Part shown: positions 47,951-58,503 of the stretch, one piece after another
Layout: each line of letters opens with the position of its first letter
How positions within the stretch are numbered: position 1 is the stretch's first letter
NCBI RefSeq assembly: GCF_000143415.4
Contig: NW_003314298.1
Coordinates: 727,014-791,013 of the forward strand
DNA from: Selaginella moellendorffii
Lineage: Eukaryota > Streptophyta > Lycopodiopsida > Selaginellales > Selaginellaceae
Reading direction: 5' to 3'
DNA: 64,000 nucleotides
Made by a program: the position numbers and the translations under genes
Notes under the pieces: generated by a model
The model's input: only the letters and a program-made list of their open reading frames with translations
Told to the model about the DNA's origin: nothing
The model's database searches: none

Positions 47951-48685
47951 TCATGAATGCCCGACGACAATACCTCCGCCGCTGCTGCCACCGCCGCTGG
48001 CTCCGCTCTCGCTCCCCGACCCGCGCGTTGACGACGCCGCAAACGGCCCCAGCGGGCTCAATCCCAGCACCGCCAGCCCCGCCTCATACGATCCCCCACC
48101 GATTCTCGCGATGTCCATCACTTGCTCCCGCGTCAGGTGCTGCTCCCTCGCGATCTCCAGCAGCTGGTCCCTCGTGAACATCTGCTGCTCGTGCTGCTGC
48201 TGCTGCCCAATTCCCAGATGGGCCGCCCCGGCCTGCGGTGGATGAGCTTGCGGCGATTGCTGGTGTTGTTGCTGGTGCGGATGTGGGTGTTGTGGATGTG
48301 GATGTTGCTGCGCCGCCGCCGCCACGGCCACCATCGGCACTGATGCGCTTGTGTACCTCGCGAGATCCTGCTGGGCGATGGCCAGCTCGTGCTGCAAGCG
48401 CGCTACTTGGCGCTGGAGCATGGAGATTGCGCCGACGCAGCCGTAGACGGGATCCTTGACGCGGGCGTCGGCCTCGTAGGCGAGCGAGTTGACCGCGTCC
48501 TCGCGCTGGTGCGGGGGGAGCTCGTTGAGCAGCTTGGTGATGTTGCTGGCTCCAAAGATCTTGTGCACGTTTGCGAACTTGTGGGGCTGGTCCGGCGGGA
48601 AGTACGGCGCGAAGACGCACTCGGGCGTACACTTTCGCCGCAGGAACTTGCAGGCGGCACACGGGGAGCTCGAGGACGATGCCAT
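47951..48685 (-). CDS. LBD: Class I LOB-domain (LBD/ASL) transcription factor
   Basis: Single-exon 244-residue protein from ATG 48685. The frame is open for 43 more codons upstream but begins there with a non-ATG codon, so the Met before ASSSSSPCAACK is preferred, as in other LBDs. All class I signatures are present: the zinc-binding C-x2-C-x6-C-x3-C block (CAACKFLRRKCTPEC, about residues 9-23), the GAS block around FGASNITKLLNELPP, and a leucine-zipper-like L-x6-L-x3-L-x6-L (in MLQRQVARLQHELAIAQQDL). The C-terminus is a Gln/His/Pro-rich activation-type region (poly-Q runs near residue 140-190) followed by a Gly/Ser tail. LBD factors bind GCGGCG-like sites and control lateral organ boundaries and meristem maintenance. 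High local GC content and codon bias (CGC, CAG, GGC) contrast with neighbours. Confidence 0.93.
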   Translation of the reverse strand: MASSSSSPCAACKFLRRKCTPECVFAPYFPPDQPHKFANVHKIFGASNITKLLNELPPHQREDAVNSLAYEADARVKDPVYGCVGAISMLQRQVARLQHELAIAQQDLARYTSASVPMVAVAAAAQQHPHPQHPHPHQQQHQQSPQAHPPQAGAAHLGIGQQQQHEQQMFTRDQLLEIAREQHLTREQVMDIARIGGGSYEAGLAVLGLSPLGPFAASSTRGSGSESGASGGGSSGGGIVVGHS

Positions 48686-50300
48686 GGCGGTGGTGGATGG
48701 CGACGAAGATGAAGCGCTGCTCGATCTTCTCCTGTTGCTGCTACCACCGCGGCCAGCCACCTTGGATCGGAATTTAAGACTCTTGCCGAGCGCCCTCCAA
48801 TCCTCGTGTGGCACCTGATCACATCGCGGATCTCCTGGACCTCCTAGTCTTCGTCTTGGTGACCATGGAGCCGATGATCTCGAAGGATAAAAAAATGATA
48901 TATCCGGGCTGTGTGGGAGCTGCTCGAGGCGACGAAGGAAACACCAGTGGTTGACGATCGATTCTCTTGTCTTGTGGCGTCGATGGCTGCTGGCTGGCGT
49001 TGCTCACCGCGGCGACGGATCTGATTGACGAGGAGGAGAAAAAAAAACTGGTGGAAGTGGCACTGTGGTGGCTCGGGAACAACGAAAGCGGTCCCTCTCG
49101 TCTGGATTGGGATTGGAGATCCGTCCTGCCGATGGCCGAAGCTTCACAAACCTAAAATATTCCAAGTCTGCGTTGAATGCCACCAGCAGCCAGCACGCAA
49201 CCACATGTGAGCCGGCCACAAAGAAGAAATACTTTTTTCTCCTCTTTTTCTTCCTCCTCGCCTCCTCCTCTTCCGTGATCTTCTTGCAAGAACGATCCGC
49301 AACAAGGCGCTCCTCACGAGAGATTTCGCCGACAAAGCAAGCAGCAGCACCTGTGAAGGCCGCCCGGTAACCACCGCGCCGGCGCGGCACAGCGCCTTCT
49401 TGGACGATAATCCGGCCGACAGCGCCGAAATTCTCCGCGCGGCAATGCAGCCTGGCCAAGATCCGCGACCACGGCCACGGCCGACGCCTGCCCGGGCGAA
49501 TTCTCGAGCAAATGCCGCTGGGATTCGCCTCACAGCGCCCGAATTCTCTCCGGCCGCGCCGAAATCCCGCCGCGGCTCCACGAATCGCGAGCATACTGCT
49601 GCCGGAGCTGCCGCATATCGATCGATCCGGATGGAGGATCCGGAAAATATCCCTAATCACGCAAGAGCTCGGCAGCGCAAAGATGAGACGATCGATCACG
49701 CAAAGAGAAGGAGAGAGCGCCCCAAGACGCGCAACGCAGCACAAAGAGGGCAAAATGGGAAAAGAGAGAGAGAAGAGAGATGAGAGCGGAGAGAGGGAGA
49801 GAGGGGAAAACCTAGGTTGGTGGTGGGTGGGAAAAAAAAGGGCTTTCCTTCCAGGAGGGTTTATCACCTCTTTAAGAGGGTTTAAGCCGACAGCCAGTGA
49901 CCGCCCGACGCGTGTCCCGGACCCCACGTGGAAGTTACGTTACGCAAGCGGTCACGCCGACGTCAGCGGTTCCTGCCAGCGTGGCAGCGCCACCCCGACA
50001 GCTGGCGCACCGCCGGTGGCACCACGTGGAAGATCTCTGCTCATGGTCAGCATCGCTTAAAGAAGCTTCTTTGCACCACAAAAAAGAGGCGGCCTTGTTC
50101 TTGTGCTATGTGACCGTGACGTGGCCGCGAAAGTCCATGCTGCGTCAGTGAGGCCATATGTCAGTTTTCCGGCCGCGGGGCGGTGACGGGCGCCCGTCAC
50201 GGCGGATATTCCATATTCCAGTGGCATCCCGGGGTCTCCATCGATCGATCCATGGGCGGAACTAGATTTCCATTTGGCCGCTAGCAGCAGTAACACTCAC
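48686..50300. other. GC-rich upstream region of the LBD gene
   Basis: Probable 5' UTR and promoter. A 307-codon minus-strand frame (49004-49927) is low-complexity and does not start with a recognisable domain, so I treat it as leader sequence. G-box CACGTG occurs at 49925-49930 and 50023-50028, with further GACGTGG near 50117, which suggests bZIP/bHLH control. Confidence 0.45.
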
Positions 50301-52088
50301 CGCTACGTGACGAGCCCGCGAATAACAGAACGAATATGCGGGGTTTACGCTGGAACCCAGGTTTAGCGGCGGGTTTGAATGGTCAACTTTGTCTTCGAGA
50401 GACATTGAATCGAGCAGCATTCGCTCCATCTATTGCCAAGCCCCCCGTACGATTAGGGCTTAAAGGTGATATGTCAATCAAGGAATTACGGCGGATCTCT
50501 TGATCTTTGGATGGCTGGCATGTCATTCTTGTGTTCTTCAACGATTCCCATTGGCGGGCGATATGAAAAACGAGTGAAACAAATGAAGGGATGGACACCA
50601 GCGAGTGAGAGAGAGTGAGAGAGATCATACGTCCAAAGTTTAAAGAAGCGCCAGCAAGGCAGGACCCTAAAATCGAGCTGACGTGGCAGGTCGCGAGTCG
50701 CTTGCGGCATTTGTGTGTGCCTTGTCGGCGGCTGTGGCGGCTTTGTTTCCACAGTTTTTCTTTTTTTTTTTAATTTTTATTAATTATCTTTTGAGCTTTA
50801 GCTTTCTTGAATCTTTTTCTATAAATCAAAAAAAAAATATGGAAAGAAAAACCAGCAAATATTTAAGACATAGAAGACTTTGGGAGCGTTGTCTCTGTCC
50901 AATTCATACAACTTGTACTTTAACCTATCGATCGATTGCGCAGATAGACACCGAGATCCCCGACTTCCAAGGCTATGGTTTCCGCAGACAAATAATTCCC
51001 GGCTTTTGCGTCCAGCTCCAGATTGTAACTGGGAGCTGGAGGCTCTGGCGCTTGAATTGATTGAGTGAATTGGATGTAAGTAATGTCGCCAGCGACTTGC
51101 TCGCTTCTGAGAGTTCTTCTTCCTCGACCAAAAAAGGAGATTTGGAGATGGGATATGTTCCATTTTATAGCAGGAATCTTTTCTTCTGTTAGATAAGCAA
51201 ACAAACGAGGAGATCGTTTTCGGTTTTCCAGCCATGGAGGTACGGGAAGAACATTCTCTAACTGGAGAACCGTGCGAAAGCGATGGGATATTCCTCCCTT
51301 CCCGTGTCGATTCTGTCCAGAAAAACTCCAAGCGCTAGAATGTCTATTTTGCATTCTCGTGTTAAGTGGGCTTTTCGGAGGTTTGATTGCTTTGAGGCAT
51401 ACCATGGTAGGATATTCGGCTCTTATTTGCTTAAAACACGTTAAAGTTCCAAAATTTAAGCATTTTAATTCACTTTATTTCATTTTTATTACTCTTTACA
51501 AAAGTTTTCAATTTTTTCGCTAGCCCGAGCAAATAATTTTTACATGTTTTGTGACATCGAAACAGTAGTACACTGAGAGTCGGGAATCAAATGATCCAGG
51601 ACAGTATTTCTGGATTTTTGGTAAAAAATAATGGAGAATTAGAAAAATAAATATATATTTTTCCAAGATTATACTTCGAGCTTGATTTTCGGAATTCCTG
51701 TTTGAGAATTGTGCGCGTACTGTCGAAAACATTCCAACCGTATGAAAGTGTACATATTTGGAGTTCTCACTTTTAACCCTTGTCCAAGAAATAATATAAA
51801 AAACGGAATGATGTGGCAAATCCTGGGCCGCGCGATTCAAATCCTCTGACGGCCGGATGGCGACGGGCAATTAAATGGGGGAAGGTGGAATCACTACTGG
51901 GTGGAGCGCAACACCAGCGAAAGAGAGCAAAGAGGGAATGAGAGAGGAAGATTCTCTCGCCTTGGTGCGTGACCTAGGTCTTAGCCCGGCTATGGCGCCG
52001 CGACGAGGAGGTGGACGACGGAGGCGCCAGGGCGCGGCGCCTTGAGAATGTGAGCATTCTTTCGGAGATTTCGATCCGGGAGCTCGCA
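50300..52088. other. Intergenic, no gene recognised
   Basis: Mixed-composition sequence between the LBD promoter and the GPI-anchored protein gene. Open frames (for example 50920-51405) lack motifs, paralogues or credible splice context. It includes a T-run at about 50760-50770. Confidence 0.45.
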
Positions 52089-54072
52089 ATGGCGGCACGG
52101 ATCCTTGCCATCGTCTTGCTCTGTAAGTCTTGCCGAATTTCGGGTGGTAATCCACCAGCATTGCGAGCGCTTGCTCATCTAGTGCTTGGCCGTGGCCAGG
52201 GCTTGTAGGTTTTGGAGATCTCAAGGCCGAGGAGGCGCTACCAGCATTCGATGGGAATCTGTCGATTCCCGCGGTTGTAGGCGCGCAGCCGCCCTTCTTC
52301 CTGCCTGTGTCGCCGAGCGCGCCTGGAGCGATCCCCATTGTCTCGCCATCGCCTATGATTCCAGTTCTGCCCAATCCATCCTCGCCAAAGCTATCAGGTA
52401 AGTGTTCCTCTCTTTTCCTTTCGCATAAGCATACAATGCTTGTTGTCTTCCATGCTAGAGTGTAAGTTGGATTTCTTTGAATTTGCCTCGTTCAGTGTGT
52501 CTGCATGGATATTATACTTCTTTGCTTGCGTCTCAGTCTCATTTAAATGCTGGCTTGAGTGTTCTCCAAGTTGGTGTTTGTCTCCTTTTTGTTGTTTTCG
52601 ACTAATCGAACTAAATAATGTTTTCTTCTTGTCTAGGACACTGTAAGCTCAACTTCTCGGCTCTAACTCCAGCAATCGATCGAACAGCACAAGATTGTCT
52701 CGCTCCCTTGGCATTGTACGTGGGCGAGGTTATCTGCTGCCCACAGTTGCAGACACTCTTTCGTCTAGCTCAAGGGCATCACAGCAACACGTCCGGTCGG
52801 CTCACTTTCAATCGTACTGAAGCAAGCTACTGTTTCTCCGACATTAGCAGCCTGCTGGTGAGCAAAGGAGCCAACACCACCGTATCGGAGATATGTTCCT
52901 TGGAGCCGAAAAGCTTGACAGGAGGGCAGTGTCCGGTGTACGAGACAAAGGAGCTCTACAGGCTTGTCAACACTTCTAGGCTTCTCGGGGCCTGCAAAGG
53001 AGTGGACCCCCTGAAAGAATGCTGCAAGCCGGTTTGCCAGCCAGCGCTCGAAGAGGCCGCGTTACAGCTCGCCTCGAATGGCTCATTTGGATTCGTGAAA
53101 CAGAGCGGACTTGTTCCAGCCTCGGCGGACGATCAAGTGTTGGAAGACTGCAAGGACGTTGTTCTTGCTTGGGTCGCTGGCCAGCTCAATCTAACCGAGT
53201 CTAACACGGCACTCCGGAATCTATTCAGCTGCAAGGTTAACAAAGGTGAGACTGATTCTTTCTATTCTGGATAGAAGTTTTCCTAAGCTTTTGTTCTTTT
53301 CAGCGTGTCCTTTGGTTTTTAGCGACGTATCTGCAGTAGTCGATGATTGCCATGGACTCTCGCCATCCAACGTTACCTGTTGCAGCTCGCTGCACAGATA
53401 CATCTCCGAAATGCAGCAGCAGAAGCTGATCACGAACTTGCAAGCGCTAGAGTGTGTGAGTTTACTCGGCTCGATGCTGCAAAAGCGGGGTGTTACAAGC
53501 AATATTTACGATCTATGCGGCATCTATCTCAAAGATTTCAGCCTTCAAGGTACCGCAAGCTTCTCCTTTGTGTTTCGCTTGGCATCTAAAACAAAGGTTT
53601 TGTTCTTCTCTTGTAGGTGCTGGAGATCAAGGTTTGTGTGTTTGATGCTCACTAGCTTTGTGCTGCTGGTCTTAAAAGTGTTGTCATTTTGTAGGGTGCT
53701 TGCTAAATAGCTTGCCGTCTGATGTGATGATCACGAGTAGCTCCGGCATCACCTTCACTTGCGACTTGAATGACAACATCGCTGCTCCATGGATGCCAAT
53801 GTCTACGAGTTCCCTGTGCTCTGGAGGAAGTAAGCCGCTTCCCTTTTACTACTCGAAGCTCATCCCTCTTGTTTCTACAGGGCCAAACATCTCCTTCCCG
53901 AAAATCCCACAATCCGCGGCCCCCCTCACGTCTGGTACGGCTCATCTGTTCTTCTTTTAGTTCTCGTTTCATTTCTCAAAACGTTTCAGGAACTAACTTC
54001 GCAAGAGCCAGCTCGATCACTGCGTTTGTAGCTCCGCTCCTGATCCTGGTGATACTATCAACTTCGATTTGA
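52089..54072 (+). CDS. At1g61900-type GPI-anchored cell-surface protein
   Basis: Eight exons: 52089-52122, 52200-52397, 52637-53245, 53304-53549, 53617-53631, 53695-53829, 53881-53934, 53990-54072; 1374 bp, 457 residues. An N-terminal signal peptide (MAARILAIVLLWLVGFGDL) and a hydrophobic C-terminus after a small-residue site (FVAPLLILVILSTSI) indicate secretion and GPI anchoring. The Pro/Ser-rich linker (IPIVSPSPMIPVLPNPSSPK) is followed by the Cys-rich extracellular domain with hallmark pieces VGEVICCPQLQTL, SLTGGQCPVYETK, DPLKECCKPVCQPALEEAA, LITNLQALECVSLLGSML and LNDNIAAPWMP. There are several N-x-S/T glycosylation sites. It matches the uncharacterised plant protein At1g61900, which carries a SPARK-like domain (family knowledge). 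Function at the cell surface is unknown. Exon 5 is only 15 bp (GAGDQ). Confidence 0.93.
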
Positions 54073-54259
54073 CACAACTAGCGCGAAAGATCTTCCAGTC
54101 GATAGAATACATACTCAAGGCTTTCGAGTGTAAGGGAGTTCCTCTTTTTTCTTCCTCGGTCTAAGGTTTTATGATATTTCAGAGTATATAAAAAAAGAAC
54201 TTAGCTCCTCTCGATTTCCAGACTTATTACGGTGAAAAATAAATCTCCCAAGTTTCTCC

Positions 54260-54789
54260 TCAGTTCTTCACTGTTGTCACGTACTTGATCAAGAGAGAAG
54301 TGATCTACACAAATAAACGAAACGCTCGATCAAAACTCCAATCGCAAAGATATGCAAAATCACCTCTTGAGACACTCTGGATGCCTCCGACGAGAGCATT
54401 TTGATCTTGTGCGTGGTGTCGGCTTCCAGCTTCTTGGCAGTGGATCCAGAGTCGCCGCTGCTCTGCTCGATCAAACCCACTGGAAAAATTAATTGGAGGA
54501 ATCGAGACAAGGAAACTCTCACCTCTGCGAGTTTCTTCCGGTACTCGCTCTCTCGCTGAGCTCTGTAAGCCGCGACTTCTCTCTCGGCTTCCTCCTTGGC
54601 CTGGCGCAAGCGCGCCATCTTGGCTGCGATCCCACCAAAGAGAAGAAATCATTGAAATTGGATCGAGCAGCGATTGGATTCGGCCGCGAATCGCAAAGAG
54701 AACTTACCGCTCCTGGCATTGGCGACGATGCTCTGCGCCTCCTGTTCCGCCGCCAGCAGCTGCTGGATCCCTCCCTGCGACTTATCCAT
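54260..54789 (-). CDS. VHA-G: V-type proton ATPase subunit G
   Basis: Four exons: 54789-54708, 54623-54523, 54462-54364, 54304-54260; 327 bp, 108 residues, the usual length of plant VHA-G. The N-terminal signature IQQLLAAEQEAQSIV is followed by ARLRQAKEEAEREVAAYRAQ and SEYRKKLAESSGDSGS, then KKLEADTTHKIKMLSSEASR and the terminal exon ITSLLIKYVTTVKN. Subunit G pairs with subunit E as a peripheral stalk of the vacuolar H+-ATPase. The acceptor of exon 3 (cag before AGCAGC at 54462) was chosen because it restores the conserved SSGDSG start; the more upstream AG would shift the frame. The last exon is only 45 bp. Convergent with the GPI-anchored protein gene, with stops 188 bp apart. Confidence 0.93.
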
Positions 54790-54869
54790 CTCCCCTTTGC
54801 GGAAGAACCCTAAAAAAGATACCGATCGAATATAATACAAGCTCGTATATTCTATGGAACCCTAGCCCA

Positions 54870-55480
54870 TTGGAAATTCCTCCAGAATAAAATTCTTATA
54901 TTTGGAGAGTATATATTCCATGAGACAGGAAAAAAATATCGGGCTTGGGCACATTGCAAAAGGCCAAAGACAATCGAGTCTGTGTTGATGATTGAAGTTT
55001 CAAGGTCTTATGCTGTTAAGAAGATCAAGTGGTGTTGTTGGAGAAACCTGTCTACATCCTCCTTTTTGCCAGTGAAATGGGTGATTATAATATATCATGC
55101 TGTACTATCTTGTACCATTTTATACTTTATTATATGAACTTTCTCTTGTGCTCATTAGCTGGATTTTAATGTTATTTGAGATTGTTTGAGACCATAAACC
55201 ATAAATTGATTGTTTCAGCCTACACTGCTTTCTACTTCAAAAGTAAGAAATTGTCATGTGTGTACTAGTTGCTAAAGTTTCTGTTCAAAAAAGTGTTCTT
55301 CGCATCCATCTACTCAACATCCCAAGTCCTAAATAGTTAACAATAGAAACCATTTTAATACTGTTCATCAGAGTCAATACCATCTTTCTATGTGCATCTG
55401 CCATCCAAGATCAAAGATCAAAGATCAAAGAGTAACATACTCAACACTCCTATGACCACAAGCACTTGAGCCAAGGAGTG
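54870..55480. other. Intergenic, no gene recognised
   Basis: AT-rich sequence upstream of VHA-G. No motif or repeat apart from a CAAAGAT triplet repeat (about 55412-55431). Confidence 0.5.
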
Positions 55481-55645
55481 AATACCTCCCCTCGGGGAAC
55501 ACCATCTCTTCGCTGGATATCAGCCCACAGTACAACAGTGCTAAGATGCACAGCCCTCAAAGCCATTGGCCAGAACAGAGAAGAAACGCCACGGCCATTA
55601 TCTGTGAGCAAGAAGACATGAACAGAGTAAGAGATCTTGGATGAG
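55480..55645 (-). pseudogene. Degenerate partial duplicate of the P-loop ATPase gene
   Basis: ATACCTCCCCTCGGGGAACAC, CATCTCTTCGCTGGA and CACGGCCATTATCTGTGAGC match 57938-58180 in the same orientation with deletions. It is a short broken copy of the 5' part of the neighbouring gene. Confidence 0.7.
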
Positions 55646-56067
55646 CAGCTTCCATCCTGGCCCTCACAGTTAACTTAATCAGACTGTCTGTATCCGTTGG
55701 ATTGAAAAATGTTACAGCCAAGAATGTGCTTATTCTTGAGAATATGTGCACTCCACCATAACATCGCCCTTAACAGCTCAGGCACAGCCCCATTATTCAG
55801 TCACATATATCTGATTATATTATCTACCCCAATCACCCGCCACAAGCTCGTGATGGACTGTTCTTAGCTAGTTCGGGCACAGCCCCGTTAAGGACGGGCA
55901 ACTGCAGTAACATACTCGTCCCGGCTTGGGCCCGGTAACGGTAGCAAAATATATCTCTAATCTGATGTTTGTAATCTAACACAAAAAGCGAGAATAGCGC
56001 CCAGATCATCGTCACACCTCGATGCTCAACCATACCATATTCAAGTTCCTAGCCTCTAAAATTTGCC

Positions 56068-58330
56068 TCAAGAAACTGAAAGAGGCGATTCACCACTCGT
56101 ATACCATCTACTACTCTCCCGGATTCCATCAAGATACAGCTCCTTTGAAACACTTTCGATGTCTATAATAATGGTTCCCATTGATCCATTCCAAAACGCA
56201 GTAGACCACTGTCCTTGATTCCGGTAAAGCAAGTGCAGTTGCATAGGAATACAGTGTGCTAGAGCGGGATCCCTAACACCCGACTTTAGCGTAGCATCTT
56301 CAGTCAGCTGATGTTGATCAGTGCGGAGTACCGATACCGTCTTTCCATCAGGGAGCTGGAACTCAAATTCCCTGACCACATCATTGTTTTCACAGACGAA
56401 GGCAGTGCACATCTGCTGATCCTTGCTCAGAGCAGAGAGGAACATTGGCAGGTATACCCGTTCGAATGCACATAGACATTGTAAATCCCCTCTTTCATCT
56501 TGCCATGTACGTTTGCGGCGTCACGAAACCAACGTGGACATTTCGGATGTCCCAGCAGCGGCAAAAACAACGGCATAGATCTAGAGGCCATCCTTCCCCT
56601 GTGTTTCTTTCACATAGCCTCAAAGGCAGCAGTTAAGTCTGTCATACCCACGCTCTCATGTCGGTCCTCAAAGACGTTCCTGGTTCCCAACAGAAACAGA
56701 TACTCGCCTATTTCTACAGTAGAACTGTCACTCAGTACCCGTCCAACACCTGCCTCTAAAACCGACGCTCCCTGCTTTGCTGAAAGATACCACCCGAAAT
56801 AGCAGATTACAGCCTTCTCCAGCTCATTAATTCCGTTTTCCATTCTCCTATCCACCACCTCGTAGAGGCTTGTCGGAAAGTATGGCCTTCCCTCCCAAGT
56901 TGTTTGTACGGCTATCACATACTCGGCCGCTTCCCCAAGCTTCATCTTCTCCGCCAGCATAACCTAAAGAACATCACAGAATGGGCGGAATCGTCCCCAA
57001 AACTTCAGAAACGTTTCACTCTCAAGCAGGGCCAGATCTTCTTGGGACAGCGGGAGCACCCGCCCACCATCTGTTTCGGTCCATCCCAAGCAGAGAAGTT
57101 GGTGAATTCTCCCGGCCAACCAGTCATTTTTTCCCCTGGAGCATAAAGAAGTTTCTGCTTATAATGTCGTGCCAGTAACTACTACCATATTGCCTCCGCG
57201 CTTGAGAGCTTGAACCAGTGGATAAGCCGCTAGCGGAGCTCCATCGAGAACCACAATCCGGAATCGGACTAGGAAGAAAGATCATATACTGAATGTTTGT
57301 AGCATTTAAATTTGGCTGATTCAGAAAAACAGTTTTTTGTTTTCTTGTGCTGTGAACAAATACCATCTTTATCAGCCGACAAGCTCTTCCTAGCTCTCTG
57401 GAAAAAACTGCAAAACGCATCGTAGTTGGTCTTCAGATGCTTCGACATGCAGTTTGCAGCAAAAGGCACTGCCGACAGTTAGCCCCTTTGCCTTACAGTA
57501 CTGATAAATAACCATCCGACAGGCGAGTAGAAGCATCACGTAAACCGCTACAACTTTCTCGTTGCTTCTTGTTTTGTTAGGATAGGTGATGAAGCTCCGA
57601 AATCTCGCTACCGCCTCGGACAGGTCATTGGATTCTACCATCAGTTGAGCAGACATGACAAAGTAGAGGCCATACTCCTCCTAAAACATGAAACACGACA
57701 CTAGCATTGAGCGATGCAAATCAGTTACGGTCAATAAATCCAACACCGATCTCGTCTTTCCACAACCAGGACTTCCCGCCACAACTGTGACCGCCTGCAT
57801 GTTTCTTTCAGCTTCAGAGATTTTCTTCTTCACGTCTGGGGCGTGCGTGAAATCCTGCCGTCCAAGATCGAAGAGTAACATAATCGGCACTCCCGCGTAC
57901 ACGGGCACTTGACAGTGTCCATTACCGGCAGTGAATACCTCCCCTCGAGGAACCCATCCAGGAACTCCATCTCTTCGCTGGACAGCTTAAATACATCAGC
58001 CCAACGGCGCCAACTTCTGATATCAATGAGGATTAGAAAGGGAAAACAAGATGCAAAGCCAGCAAAGCGATCTATACATTCAAAGAGACCACGGCCATTA
58101 CCTGTGAGCAAGAAGACATGAACAGAGTCAGCCACTCTTGGCACCACCGAGAGATCTCGGGTGAGCTGCTTCCATCCAAGTCGCCCTTTCCCCTCCTTGA
58201 GAAAGTAACACTCCAGGTATTCCAAAAGGGCAGCTCCATTTGCTAGGCCCTAGGAAACAGCACACCACTTCATTGTCATCCGGATCAAGTGCTCCCTCCA
58301 GCATGCTCACTCCATACTCGAGAAGCAGCA
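56068..58330 (-). CDS. P-loop ATPase, possibly Crinkler/RHS-like, probably degenerate
   Basis: Several exon-like pieces on the minus strand read in order. About 58330-58100: GVSMLEGALDPDDNEVVCCF, then in another frame LEYLECYFLKEGKGRLGWKQ and VADSVHVFLLTG. About 58050-57910: FLILIDIRSWRRWADVFKLS. About 57900-57690: VPIMLLFDLGRQDFTHAPDV and the Walker A motif VAGSPGCGKTRSVLDLL. About 57656-57390: helical residues. About 57280-57180: VVLDGAPLAAYPLVQALKRG leading to VVTGTT. About 56960-56610: YVIAVQTTWEGRPYFPTSLY. About 56445-56068: the final piece, ending SGESPLSVS. A P-loop, a later hydrophobic-Asp strand and a TGT motif resemble the ATPase of Crinkler/RHS-type proteins found in some plants, but this is by pattern only; an NTPase of the STAND class is the alternative. 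At least one frame break near 58255 suggests decay. Confidence 0.4.
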
Positions 58331-58503
58331 GCTCATACTTAGTCTTAAATTAAACACCACTAGTACCTTTACACCCCTTTAAATTTCTTCGGGGTTTGGC
58401 CTTCGTTCATTCATTCTGACAGCACACAATCGCTGAGCTTTGTAAGCCGCTCGGGGCCTGCCATCTTGGTACCACAGAGAAATTGGATCGAGCAGCATCG
58501 CAA

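Noticed and set aside
48686-48814. N-terminal extension of the LBD protein
   Set aside because: The extension begins with a GTG codon and precedes the conserved Met directly before the Cys block; other LBD proteins start at that Met.
49004-49927. 307-codon minus-strand open frame upstream of the LBD gene
   Set aside because: Low-complexity, Arg/Ser/Pro-biased, no domain, and it lies where the LBD leader is expected; GC-rich sequence gives long frames by chance.
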